From a bacterium (lineage in GTDB: Bacteria > Patescibacteriota > Minisyncoccia > UBA6257), in assembly GCA_021162155.1 (NCBI GenBank), contig JAGGZF010000079.1:1-8296 (forward strand): DNA of 8,296 nucleotides. Reading direction: 5' to 3'. Positions 1-6,419 of the stretch are shown here, piece after piece. Both the position numbers and the translations under genes were made by a program. Positions within the stretch are counted from its first letter, which is position 1. Every line of letters starts with the position of its first letter. Under the pieces are notes generated by a model, which made no database searches, had not been told where the DNA came from, and was given only the letters and a program-made list of their open reading frames with translations.

Positions 1-103
1 AACAGAAGCAGAGAAAAAAGCAATCATAGAAAAGGCATTGCGGGTTAATCCTTTTATTACTAAAGAACAATTTCTCCAACCCATAAAATCATTGAAGAAG
101 TAA
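1..103 (+). CDS. C-terminal fragment of an unidentified protein
   Basis: An open frame enters from the left edge (first full codon at base 2) and ends at TAA 101-103, giving 33 residues that finish in a Lys-rich tail. The stretch KAIIEKALRVNP resembles the second helix of a tetratricopeptide-type repeat or a generic amphipathic C-terminal helix, but the fragment is too short to assign a family. It lies 50 bp upstream of the DUF72 gene on the same strand, so it could belong to the same transcription unit. The codon pattern (AAA, GAA, ATA/ATT rich) matches the downstream + strand genes, which supports it being coding. Confidence 0.55.
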   Translation, partial: TEAEKKAIIEKALRVNPFITKEQFLQPIKSLKK

Positions 104-141
104 GGGATAATAAAAAGAGAAATAAAAAGAGGAAGAAAGCC

Positions 142-147
142 GGAGGA
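142..147 (+). promoter_or_regulatory. Shine-Dalgarno site deciding a TTG start
   Basis: GGAGGA lies six bases before TTG at 154. It is the strongest SD match ahead of any start in the window. It supports a TTG start that places the conserved family opening motif (GTSGW) at residues 3-7. Confidence 0.75.
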
Positions 148-153
148 AAAATT

Positions 154-894
154 TTGGTAGGAACCTCTGGCTGGATTTATTACGATTGGGAAGGGATATT
201 TTATCCTGAAAAATGTAAGGATAAATTATCTTTCTATTCTCAATATTGGAAGACAGTAGAAATTAACTCTTCTTTTTATCACTTGCCTCGAGAAAAAACT
301 TTTCTTAATTGGTATAATCGAGTATCAGCTGATTTTGTTTTTGCTGTGAAAGTGAATAGAACCATAACTCATCTGAAACGATTAAGGAATATAAATGATA
401 TCTGGTTTACTTTTTTATCCAGGGCCTCTTTGTTGCAGGAAAAATTAGGGCCTTTGTTAATACAATTTCCTGCTTCTTTTCCAGCTACCCCGGAAAATAT
501 TTCTTACTTAGAGGATTTTCTTTCTCTCAGTAAAGAATACATTAAGCAATTGCCTGTTAAAAATTTATTATTGGCTTGCGAATTTCGTCATCCTTCTTGG
601 TTTTCTTCTCTGGTATACGACTTGTTGCATAAATATAAAGTTGCTTTAGTAATAGCTGATTCTTCTCGATATCCTAAACAAGAAACTGTTACTGCTGATT
701 TTGTATATGTAAGAATGCATGGTCCTACTATATTGTTTGGTTCTGAATATACGGCATCGCAATTGAAACAATTAGCACGGAAAATTAAAAACTGGAGCAG
801 TAAAGGGCTGGATTGTTATATTTATTTTAATAATGATTATAAAGGATATGCTATAACTAATGCTAAACAATTATTATCTTTTCTTAAACTATGA
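154..894 (+). CDS. DUF72 (YecE-like) family TIM-barrel protein
   Basis: This is a 246-residue protein of the DUF72/YecE family, close to the usual 240-280 residues. Family motifs run in order: GTSGW (3-7), DWEGIFYP (11-18), TVEINSSFY (34-42), FAVKVNRTITH (63-73), LGPLLIQFP (98-106), EFRHPSW (143-149), VRMHG (186-190) and YFNND (224-228). The family is a soluble TIM-barrel fold. As far as I know its biochemical role is not firmly established, so no reaction is assigned. The TTG start is chosen because a GGAGGA site sits at the right distance and the N-terminal motif follows at once. The stop overlaps the start of the DNA glycosylase gene (ATGA), implying translational coupling and perhaps a shared nucleic-acid-related role (inference). 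There is no signal peptide or membrane segment, so it is presumably cytoplasmic. Confidence 0.9.
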   Translation: MVGTSGWIYYDWEGIFYPEKCKDKLSFYSQYWKTVEINSSFYHLPREKTFLNWYNRVSADFVFAVKVNRTITHLKRLRNINDIWFTFLSRASLLQEKLGPLLIQFPASFPATPENISYLEDFLSLSKEYIKQLPVKNLLLACEFRHPSWFSSLVYDLLHKYKVALVIADSSRYPKQETVTADFVYVRMHGPTILFGSEYTASQLKQLARKIKNWSSKGLDCYIYFNNDYKGYAITNAKQLLSFLKL

Positions 895-1436
895 GAAAAA
901 GGTTGACTAGAAAATTTTTTTCTCGTCCTACCTTAGAGGTGGCTCGGTCTCTTTTGGGTAAATATTTAGTCAGAAAAAAGGCAGGAGTAGTTAAGGAGGG
1001 GAAAATAGTAGAGGTAGAAGCATATATAGGTCCTCAAGATAAGGCCTCTCATGCCTATCAAGGAAAAATAACTCCTAGAAATATAGCAGAATATTTACCG
1101 GGTGGTCATATCTATATCTATTTAGTTTATGGAATGTATTGGCAGTTAAATATCTCTACTTATAAAGCAGGTTATCCTGAGTGTGTTCTTATAAGGGCCC
1201 TTCAGGTTAAGGGAGAAAAAGAGAATGTGGCTAATGGTCCGGGAAAACTATGCCGTTATTTGGGGTTGGATAAATCTTTTTATGGAGAAGATCTTGTTGT
1301 AAGTAAAAGAATTTGGGTGGAGGATAGAGGAGAACGTATAAATCCTTCGCAGATTTTGGCTACTGCCAGAATAGGCATAGATTACGCTGGCCCTTATTGG
1401 TCTAAACGAAAATGGAGATTTTTATTGAAAAAATAA
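891..1436 (+). CDS. mpg: DNA-3-methyladenine glycosylase (AAG/Mpg family)
   Basis: This base-excision repair enzyme of the Pur_DNA_glyco (AAG/MPG) family cleaves the N-glycosidic bond of alkylated or deaminated purines to leave an abasic site. At 181 residues it is near the short end of the bacterial range. The active-site block EVEAYIGPQDKASH (41-54) aligns with the human AAG segment containing E125, Y127 and H136, making E43 the likely catalytic Glu, Y45 a base-stacking residue and H54 the conserved His. TPRN (61-64), IYIYLVYGMYWQLNIS (74-89, intercalation-loop region), NGPGKLC (115-121) and the final WRF (175-177) are also family features. The ATG overlaps the upstream TGA and no SD precedes it, so translation probably depends on coupling to the DUF72 gene. 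rsmE starts four bases after the stop. The family call is secure, but the exact damaged-base range cannot be read from sequence. Confidence 0.93.
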   Translation: MRKRLTRKFFSRPTLEVARSLLGKYLVRKKAGVVKEGKIVEVEAYIGPQDKASHAYQGKITPRNIAEYLPGGHIYIYLVYGMYWQLNISTYKAGYPECVLIRALQVKGEKENVANGPGKLCRYLGLDKSFYGEDLVVSKRIWVEDRGERINPSQILATARIGIDYAGPYWSKRKWRFLLKK

Positions 1437-1440
1437 TATT

Positions 1441-2139
1441 ATGAGATTAAATAGATTCTTTTTTCCTTATGATTTTTCTGCTCCATTTATTACTATTAGA
1501 GATAAAAAATTTATTCATCAGCTGCGCAATGTGTTAAGAATAAAAGAAGAGCAGGAAATTTTATTATTTAATAATAAAGAAGAGGCATTGGCTATAGTTA
1601 GAACATTGCGGAGGGGCTTTATAGAATTAGAGATAAAAGAACGGAGAAAAAATTTGGTAGAACCACAAAAGTATGTTATTCTCTATTGTGCTTTATTAAA
1701 GAAAGGAAATTTTGAACTTGTAGTTCAAAAAACTACAGAAATAGGAGTGAAAGAAATAGTACCTTTATTAACCAAGAGAACTATAAAGCAAGCCCTAAAA
1801 AGAGAAAGATTGGAAAGAATTATTAAAGAAGCAGCAGAGCAGTCCGGTAGAGGAACAGTGCCCTTGTTGGATAACCCTCTTTCTTTCTCTGAAGCGTTAC
1901 GATATGCTGCGACTAACGAAGCAAATTACTTCTTTGATAGAGAAGGTGAGTTGTTTAGTAGCTCTCTTGTTAAAGGAAAGAAAAAAATAGGGGTCTTTAT
2001 AGGCCCGGAGGGTGGATGGTCTGCTGAAGAAAAGGAATTAGCACGAAAAAATAAATTTATTATCTGTAGTTTGGGTAAGTTAACCTTTAGAGCAGAAACA
2101 GCAGCAATTATATCCTCTTATCTTGCTATTTATAACTAA
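1441..2139 (+). CDS. rsmE: 16S rRNA (uracil1498-N3)-methyltransferase RsmE
   Basis: RsmE is a SAM-dependent SPOUT (trefoil-knot) methyltransferase that makes m3U1498 in helix 44 of 16S rRNA, near the decoding site; family members act as homodimers. The N-terminal PUA-like part shows HQLRNVLRIK (26-35). The SPOUT domain shows QKTTEIGVKEIVPLLTKRT (96-114), AAEQSGRG (131-138), the knot loop GPEGGW (188-193) and LTFRAETA (214-221). The length of 232 residues is normal. The gene starts four bases after the glycosylase stop with no clear SD, so it is probably read from the same message. Family identity is very clear and nothing is missing from the catalytic motifs. The protein is Glu-rich and Gln-poor (about 25 Glu, 6 Gln), a contrast with the minus-strand mnmA. 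Confidence 0.95.
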   Translation: MRLNRFFFPYDFSAPFITIRDKKFIHQLRNVLRIKEEQEILLFNNKEEALAIVRTLRRGFIELEIKERRKNLVEPQKYVILYCALLKKGNFELVVQKTTEIGVKEIVPLLTKRTIKQALKRERLERIIKEAAEQSGRGTVPLLDNPLSFSEALRYAATNEANYFFDREGELFSSSLVKGKKKIGVFIGPEGGWSAEEKELARKNKFIICSLGKLTFRAETAAIISSYLAIYN

Positions 2140-2154
2140 ACATAAAATAACTAA

Positions 2155-2182
2155 AATAAGTAAAAAGTAGAATAAGTAAAAA
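2155..2182 (+). repeat. Short A-rich direct repeat before the DUF5652-like gene
   Basis: The 12-mer AATAAGTAAAAA occurs at 2155-2166 and again at 2171-2182, a period of 16 bases, in the nearly G/C-free 63-bp spacer between rsmE and the next gene. It may be simple-sequence drift in an AT-rich spacer or an A-rich translation or promoter leader. No SD is visible before the downstream ATG. Confidence 0.45.
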
Positions 2183-2202
2183 ATAAAACTAATATAAAAT
2201 TT

Positions 2203-2517
2203 ATGACTCCATCTCTTTATTTTTATCAGTGGCTTTCTTCTAACCCAGTTTTTCTGTATATTTTAATCGCTTGGTCATTATTATGGAAAGGATTGGCTTT
2301 ATGGAAATCAGCCCGCCAAGGGCAAAAATGGTGGTTTATAGTTCTATTAATAATTAACACCTTGGGATTACTGGAGATTTTGTATATATTTGTTTTTAGC
2401 AGAGAAAACAGACCTTCTGTAAAAGAAAAGAAAGGTACCGAAGAAAAAGAAGAATTGTTAGAGAAGAAGGACGGAGAAAAGAGTTCAGAGAATCAATTTG
2501 ATAACTCCTCCTCCTAA
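2203..2517 (+). CDS. Small two-helix membrane protein, DUF5652-like
   Basis: This 104-residue protein has two predicted membrane helices (about 16-34 and 43-65) joined by a short basic loop, followed by a charged Lys/Glu-rich cytoplasmic tail (66-104). The block WKGLALWKSARQGQKWWF (28-45) and INTLGLLEILYIF (51-63) match what I recall of DUF5652, a family common in Patescibacteria and of unknown function. No enzymatic motif is present. The start is an ATG with an A/T-only leader and no SD. The last 33 bases overlap antisense the end of mnmA: the terminal Ser-Ser-Ser codons are the complement of mnmA codons for its conserved GGG motif, so the tail composition here may be dictated by mnmA rather than selected. 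Family call is from pattern memory, moderately sure. Confidence 0.75.
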   Translation: MTPSLYFYQWLSSNPVFLYILIAWSLLWKGLALWKSARQGQKWWFIVLLIINTLGLLEILYIFVFSRENRPSVKEKKGTEEKEELLEKKDGEKSSENQFDNSSS

Positions 2518-3576
2518 ACATTTATCTTTTTGATAAAAGACAGCAAACTGTCCGGGAGTAGGAGATAATACTGGTTTAGAAAATTGTACCTCTATTTTAG
2601 TTCTTCCTATTGGTTTAATTACTCCTTGTGTCAATTTTTGTTGTGCCCTTATTTTAATTCTAACTTTCATACTTTTTTTTAATATATCTCCAGAAATAAG
2701 GTGGTAAGGATATACTACTATTTTTTGGTGATACAAATCTTTGATATTCTTGGTTACTATTAAGGTATTTTGCGAGGGTAAAAATCCCCGGACATAAAAA
2801 GGCCCTTGGGGTAGATTTAGTCCTTTTCGCTGTCCTATGGTATATAGAAGCAATCCCTGATGTTTTCCTATAATTTTGCCTTCGCTATTTATTATAGGAC
2901 CCGGAGTAGAAGGTATATTTTGGGAGAGGAAATTAGGCAAAGATTTCCCTGAAACAAAGCAGAAGTCCTGACTCTGCCTTTTGAGAATTAACTTTTTCCA
3001 TCCTTGTTGTTGGGCCAGCTTATATACATCTTTTTTGTAGAGATTTCCCAGAGGAAAGATTAAATGTCGTAATTGTCTTTGAGTTAAAAGTGCCAAATTA
3101 TAAGTTTGGTCTTTTGATTTGTCTCGGGCACGAAAGAGTTCGTATTGAGCAGTTTTAGGATTATATTTTATCCGGGCATAATGACCGGTTGCTACATAGT
3201 TGATTTGGTGCTGTTTGGCCCAATGAAGTAATTCCTTAATCTTGAAATAACGATTACATATCATACAAGGGTTAGGGGTGCGATGATGTTTTATTTCCTG
3301 AAGAAAGTAGGCAACTACTATTTGAGAAAATTTTTGTCTGGCATCCTGAATAAAGTAAGGTACTTTTAATTGCTGACATATTTGTTGAGCTAGTCGGAGA
3401 GATTCTTCAGTGCAGTAAGGATTTTCGGTAAGACTATTACAAGAACTCCACACAGGCAGGCGGAAACTAAGACCAACAGGAGACCATCCCTGCTTTTTTA
3501 GTAATAATAAAGCAACGGCTGAATCTATTCCTCCGGAAAGCCCTACTACTATTTGGGGAGATATAGATTTTCTCAT
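2485..3576 (-). CDS. mnmA: tRNA-specific 2-thiouridylase MnmA
   Basis: MnmA catalyses ATP- and persulfide-dependent thiolation of U34 in tRNAs for Lys, Glu and Gln (s2U34). At 363 residues it is full length. The N-terminal PP-loop SGGIDSA (14-20) binds ATP. HRTPNPCMICN (98-108) carries the first catalytic Cys (C107, aligning with E. coli C102), and SQDFCF (202-207) carries the second (C206, aligning with E. coli C199). GHYARI (131-136), YTIGQRKGL (245-253) and the C-terminal CLGGGVI (353-359) are also family blocks. It is the only minus-strand gene here and its 3' end overlaps the convergent DUF5652-like gene by 33 bp; the overlap contains the conserved C-terminal motif, so this end is real. 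Its composition is unlike a + strand neighbour: about 33 Gln versus 8 Glu, against 6 Gln and 25 Glu in rsmE. No SD precedes the ATG. Confidence 0.96.
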   Translation of the reverse strand: MRKSISPQIVVGLSGGIDSAVALLLLKKQGWSPVGLSFRLPVWSSCNSLTENPYCTEESLRLAQQICQQLKVPYFIQDARQKFSQIVVAYFLQEIKHHRTPNPCMICNRYFKIKELLHWAKQHQINYVATGHYARIKYNPKTAQYELFRARDKSKDQTYNLALLTQRQLRHLIFPLGNLYKKDVYKLAQQQGWKKLILKRQSQDFCFVSGKSLPNFLSQNIPSTPGPIINSEGKIIGKHQGLLLYTIGQRKGLNLPQGPFYVRGFLPSQNTLIVTKNIKDLYHQKIVVYPYHLISGDILKKSMKVRIKIRAQQKLTQGVIKPIGRTKIEVQFSKPVLSPTPGQFAVFYQKDKCLGGGVIKLIL

Positions 3577-3594
3577 AAATTTTCAGTTCATCTT

Positions 3595-3625
3595 ATCATA
3601 AGAGAAAACTCCTTACAAATGACAA
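3595..3625 (-). promoter_or_regulatory. Candidate mnmA promoter
   Basis: On the minus strand, TTGTCA (complement of 3620-3625) and TATGAT (complement of 3595-3600) each match five of six consensus bases, but the 19-bp spacer is long. Transcription would start about 12 bases before the mnmA ATG. The site overlaps the divergent tRNA-Thr promoter. This is by eye in AT-rich DNA. Confidence 0.35.
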
Positions 3626-3640
3626 AGAGTATGGTATAAT
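3612..3640 (+). promoter_or_regulatory. tRNA-Thr promoter with extended -10
   Basis: TGGTATAAT (3632-3640) is a perfect -10 hexamer with an extended -10 TG. CTTACA (3612-3617) sits 17 bp upstream as a weak -35 (four of six). The predicted start is about 6 bases before the tRNA, a typical short leader. The perfect extended -10 directly before a tRNA makes this the best promoter in the window. Confidence 0.65.
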
Positions 3641-3652
3641 AAATTCGTTAGA

Positions 3653-3724
3653 GCCAGGGTAGCTTAGAGGCAAAGCATCGGTTTCGTAAACCGGAGAGCG
3701 TGGGTTCGAGTCCCACCCCTGGCT
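3653..3724 (+). tRNA. tRNA-Thr (anticodon CGT)
   Basis: A complete 72-nt cloverleaf: acceptor GCCAGGG/CCCTGGC, U8 A9, D-stem GCTT/AAGC with an AGAGGCA loop, anticodon stem TCGGT/ACCGG (one G-U pair), loop TTCGTAA with anticodon CGT at 3685-3687, and T-arm GTGGG-TTCGAGT-CCCAC. The discriminator is T at 3724. CCA is not encoded, so the end must be added by a CCA-adding enzyme. Anticodon CGU reads the Thr codon ACG. The acceptor stem can extend by two flanking pairs (GA upstream, TC downstream). Confidence 0.95.
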
Positions 3725-3739
3725 CTTGATTGATTATTC

Positions 3740-3768
3740 TTGACTTGTTATTTTTAATAAGGTAAAAA
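3740..3768 (+). promoter_or_regulatory. Possible promoter for the hppA gene set
   Basis: TTGACT (3740-3745, five of six) is followed after 17 bp by TAAAAA (3763-3768, four of six). It lies between tRNA-Thr and the hppA start and would give a leader of about 40 bases. Read-through from the tRNA promoter is an alternative, since no terminator is visible after the tRNA. Confidence 0.35.
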
Positions 3769-3814
3769 AATATTAGGTCGACAAAAACATTAATTTTAAA
3801 CACAGAATATCTTT

Positions 3815-5791
3815 ATGTTTGATTTTAATATAGGGATACTTTATTCAATTCTTCTCATTATAGCTGTAAGTTTTGCTTTTGCTCTAATTCTAGTAAATCA
3901 AATAAAAAAAAGAAAAATTAAAAATCCTGACGTCAAACATATTTCATCTGCAATTAGAGAAGGGGCGAGGGCATTTTTAAATAAAGAATATAAAGCAGTA
4001 ATTCTCTTTGTGATTATAGCTGGTTGTTTGTTGTTTGTGAAGGATTATCGGATGGGGTTAGCTTTTCTGACCGGAGCACTTTTTTCTGCTCTGAGCGGCA
4101 ACATAGGAATGAAAATAGCCACTTTGAGCAATGGAAGAGTTGCAGAAGCACTAAAAGATGGTGTTAAGCCGGGATTAAACATAGCGTTCAATTCTGGAAG
4201 CGTAATGGGTATTGTTGTTTCTGGTTTAGGATTATTGGGTATAGTTGTTCTGTATTTACTTTTTCGTGACCCCCAACTCATTTATGGCTTTGGCTTTGGT
4301 GCTTCTAGCGTTGCTTTATTTGCTCGGGTAGGCGGAGGTATTTATACCAAAGCAGCTGATGTAGGTGCTGATATAGTAGGAAAAGTAGAAGCAGGTATTC
4401 CTGAAGATGACCCCCGTAATCCAGCGGTAATAGCAGACAATGTAGGAGATAATGTGGGAGATGTAGCGGGTATGGGGGCTGATTTATTTGAGAGTTATGT
4501 AGATTCTATTATAGTCGCTATGGTTTTAGGCGCATCTTTAGTATCTACTGGATTAATAAATTATGTGATGACTCCACTATTAATAGCGGGCATAGGTTTG
4601 CTTTCAAGTTTAATAGGAATTATTTTAATAAATGTTTTATCTCGCGATGACGCTCAAAAGGTTTTTAATTTAGGTACTATTATAACGGCCGCAGTTTCTA
4701 TCGGATTAGTGTTTGCTCTGGATTATTTTGTTGTTCATTCAGGATTTAAGGTAAGCAGTGTTTATCTTATAGGATTATTTGCCGGTTTGGGTATAGGCTA
4801 TTGGAGTCAATATTATACTTCTAGCGACTATATTCCCACCAGACGAATAGCAGAAGAATCGCAGACAGGGGGTGCTACTAATATCATTGCTGGATTGGCT
4901 ACAGGTATGAAGAGTACTAGTGGTCCTATTATAATGATATCTATTGCTATTCTGCTGGCTTATAAATTATTGGGTATTTACGGCATAGCAGTTTCTGGGG
5001 TGGGAATGTTGTCTATTTTAGCGCTTACTTTAGCAGTAGATTGTTATGGTCCTGTAGCAGATAATGCAGCAGGAATTGCTGAGATGGCTCATTTGGGTCC
5101 GGAAATCAGAGAAAGAGCTGAGAAATTAGATGCAGTGGGCAATACCACGGCCGCTGTAGGAAAAGGTTTTGCTATAGGTTCAGCCGCTTTAACCAGTTTA
5201 GCTTTATTAATGGGTTATTTGTGTATGGCGCATATTAAAATTTTAGACCTTACTAATCCCTATGTATTTACCGGTATTTTTATAGGAGGATTGCTGCCCT
5301 TCCTTTTCAGTTCTTTAGTTATGGAGGCAGTAGGGAGGGCTGCTACTAAAATAATTGAAGAGGTTAGACGACAGTTTACAGAGATTAAAGGGTTGCGAGA
5401 AGGAAAAGCAAAAGCAGAGTATGGAAAATGTGTGGAGATAGTTACTTCCGGAGCATTAAGAGAAATGATACTCCCGGCAGTTTTAGCTATAATTACTCCT
5501 ATTATAATAGGGTTTATTTTTGGAAAGGAAGCATTAGGTGGATTATTAGTTGGTTCTATTACTACAGGATTTTTGTTGGCAGTGATGATGGCTAATAGCG
5601 GGGGAGCATGGGATAATGCCAAAAAATATATTGAAAGCGGTAAATTAGGAGGTAAGGGTTCTGCTACTCACAAAGCGGCAGTGATAGGTGACACAGTTGG
5701 CGATCCTTTTAAAGATACAGCCGGTCCTTCTCTTAATATTTTAATTAAGTTAATTTCCATAGTGGCTATTTTAATAGCGCCACTATTGTAA
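3815..5791 (+). CDS. hppA: Membrane-bound ion-pumping pyrophosphatase, K+-dependent type
   Basis: This integral membrane pyrophosphatase (typically about 16 helices, homodimer) couples PPi hydrolysis to export of H+ and/or Na+. At 658 residues it is of normal bacterial length. Catalytic blocks are intact: DVGADIVGKVE (182-192), DDPRNP (198-203), DNVGDNVGD (208-216), DCYGPVADNAAGIAEM (409-424), GGAWDNAKKYIE (596-607) and GDTVGDPFKDTAGPS (625-639). In the K+-determinant segment GNTTAAVGKG (442-451), A446 and G449 occupy the positions that are Lys and Thr in K+-independent enzymes, so it should be K+-dependent. D223 and E226 match the gate residues 6.50 and 6.53 of the Thermotoga enzyme, and D230 falls at 6.57. 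Motifs alone do not settle H+ versus Na+ pumping. The ATG has no SD. lemA starts 41 bp downstream. In a small genome this pump would recover energy from biosynthetic PPi (inference). Confidence 0.95.
   Translation: MFDFNIGILYSILLIIAVSFAFALILVNQIKKRKIKNPDVKHISSAIREGARAFLNKEYKAVILFVIIAGCLLFVKDYRMGLAFLTGALFSALSGNIGMKIATLSNGRVAEALKDGVKPGLNIAFNSGSVMGIVVSGLGLLGIVVLYLLFRDPQLIYGFGFGASSVALFARVGGGIYTKAADVGADIVGKVEAGIPEDDPRNPAVIADNVGDNVGDVAGMGADLFESYVDSIIVAMVLGASLVSTGLINYVMTPLLIAGIGLLSSLIGIILINVLSRDDAQKVFNLGTIITAAVSIGLVFALDYFVVHSGFKVSSVYLIGLFAGLGIGYWSQYYTSSDYIPTRRIAEESQTGGATNIIAGLATGMKSTSGPIIMISIAILLAYKLLGIYGIAVSGVGMLSILALTLAVDCYGPVADNAAGIAEMAHLGPEIRERAEKLDAVGNTTAAVGKGFAIGSAALTSLALLMGYLCMAHIKILDLTNPYVFTGIFIGGLLPFLFSSLVMEAVGRAATKIIEEVRRQFTEIKGLREGKAKAEYGKCVEIVTSGALREMILPAVLAIITPIIIGFIFGKEALGGLLVGSITTGFLLAVMMANSGGAWDNAKKYIESGKLGGKGSATHKAAVIGDTVGDPFKDTAGPSLNILIKLISIVAILIAPLL
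5759..5786 (+). other. Bulged hairpin over the end of hppA
   Basis: ATAGTGG (5759-5765) pairs with CCACTAT (5780-5786), and inside it CTAT (5766-5769) pairs with ATAG (5774-5777) around a TTTA loop with a two-base bulge. It ends two bases before the stop codon. No T tract follows, so it is not a standard terminator; it could slow 3' decay between hppA and lemA or be chance within coding sequence. Confidence 0.3.
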
Positions 5792-5832
5792 TTTAGGCCG
5801 AAAATTAAAATAAATAAAAATAAAATACTAAT

Positions 5833-6384
5833 ATGATTTATTTAGGTATTATATTAGGAGTTGTAGTTCTGTGGCTGATAGCTGTATATAATTCTTTTGT
5901 GAAGAAAAAGATGCGGGTAAAGGAGGCCTGGGCTGACATTGAGGTGCAATTAAAAAGGAGGTATAACTTAATTCCTAATTTAGTAGAGACCGTAAAAGGA
6001 TATGCTGCTCATGAGAAGGAGACGCTTACTAAAGTAATAGAAGCCAGAACAAAAGCAATGTCTGCTTCAGGGGGTAAAGAGAAAATAGCAGCCGAGAATT
6101 ATCTTTCTCAGACCCTAAAAACCCTTTTTGCTGTAGCAGAAAATTACCCTCAACTTAAAGCTAATCAAAATTTCTTAGAATTACAGAAAGAACTGATAGA
6201 TACTGAAGATAAAATCCAAGCAGCCAGAAGATTTTATAATGCTAATGTCAGAGATTATAATATAGCCCTAAAAGTTTTTCCTAAAAATATTATTGCTGCT
6301 GTATTTCATTTTACTCCTGAACCACTCTTTGAGATTACCACAGAGGAAGAGAGAAAGACACCTAAAGTTAGTTTTGGCAGTTAA
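5833..6384 (+). CDS. lemA: LemA family membrane-anchored protein
   Basis: A 183-residue LemA family protein, normal length. It has one N-terminal membrane helix (about 2-20) and then a helical bundle. The diagnostic block FVKKKMRVKEAWADIEVQLK (22-41) continues through RRYNLIPNLVETVKGYAAHE (42-61), with ARRFYNANVRDYN (131-143) and a short C-terminal KVSFGS (178-183). The N-terminus is expected outside or in the membrane with the helical domain as an interaction platform. The molecular role is not well defined; LemA genes are often found next to htpX, as here (35 bp upstream), suggesting a function in membrane protein or envelope quality control. Gaps before (41 bp) and after suggest cotranscription with hppA and htpX. 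There is no SD; an A/T-only stretch directly precedes the ATG. Confidence 0.94.
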   Translation: MIYLGIILGVVVLWLIAVYNSFVKKKMRVKEAWADIEVQLKRRYNLIPNLVETVKGYAAHEKETLTKVIEARTKAMSASGGKEKIAAENYLSQTLKTLFAVAENYPQLKANQNFLELQKELIDTEDKIQAARRFYNANVRDYNIALKVFPKNIIAAVFHFTPEPLFEITTEEERKTPKVSFGS

Positions 6385-6403
6385 GTGAATTTAGACAGAG
6401 TTG

Positions 6404-6410
6404 GGAAGGA
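6404..6410 (+). promoter_or_regulatory. Shine-Dalgarno-like site for htpX
   Basis: GGAAGGA lies nine bases before the htpX ATG. It is the only clear SD-like site in the hppA-lemA-htpX-DUF4870 set and supports the chosen start. Confidence 0.5.
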
Positions 6411-6419
6411 AAATTTAAT

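Noticed and set aside
3725..3814. Riboswitch or structured leader before hppA
   Set aside because: The spacer is AT-rich with no convincing multi-stem structure and no known aptamer consensus.
4045..4281. Minus-strand 78-codon open frame inside hppA
   Set aside because: It lies wholly antisense to clearly conserved pyrophosphatase codons, has a Pro-rich sequence with no recognisable motif, and has no supporting start signal. It is a shadow of hppA.
5260..5622. Minus-strand 120-codon open frame inside hppA
   Set aside because: It is antisense to conserved hppA helices and its composition mirrors hydrophobic codons read in reverse. No independent coding evidence.
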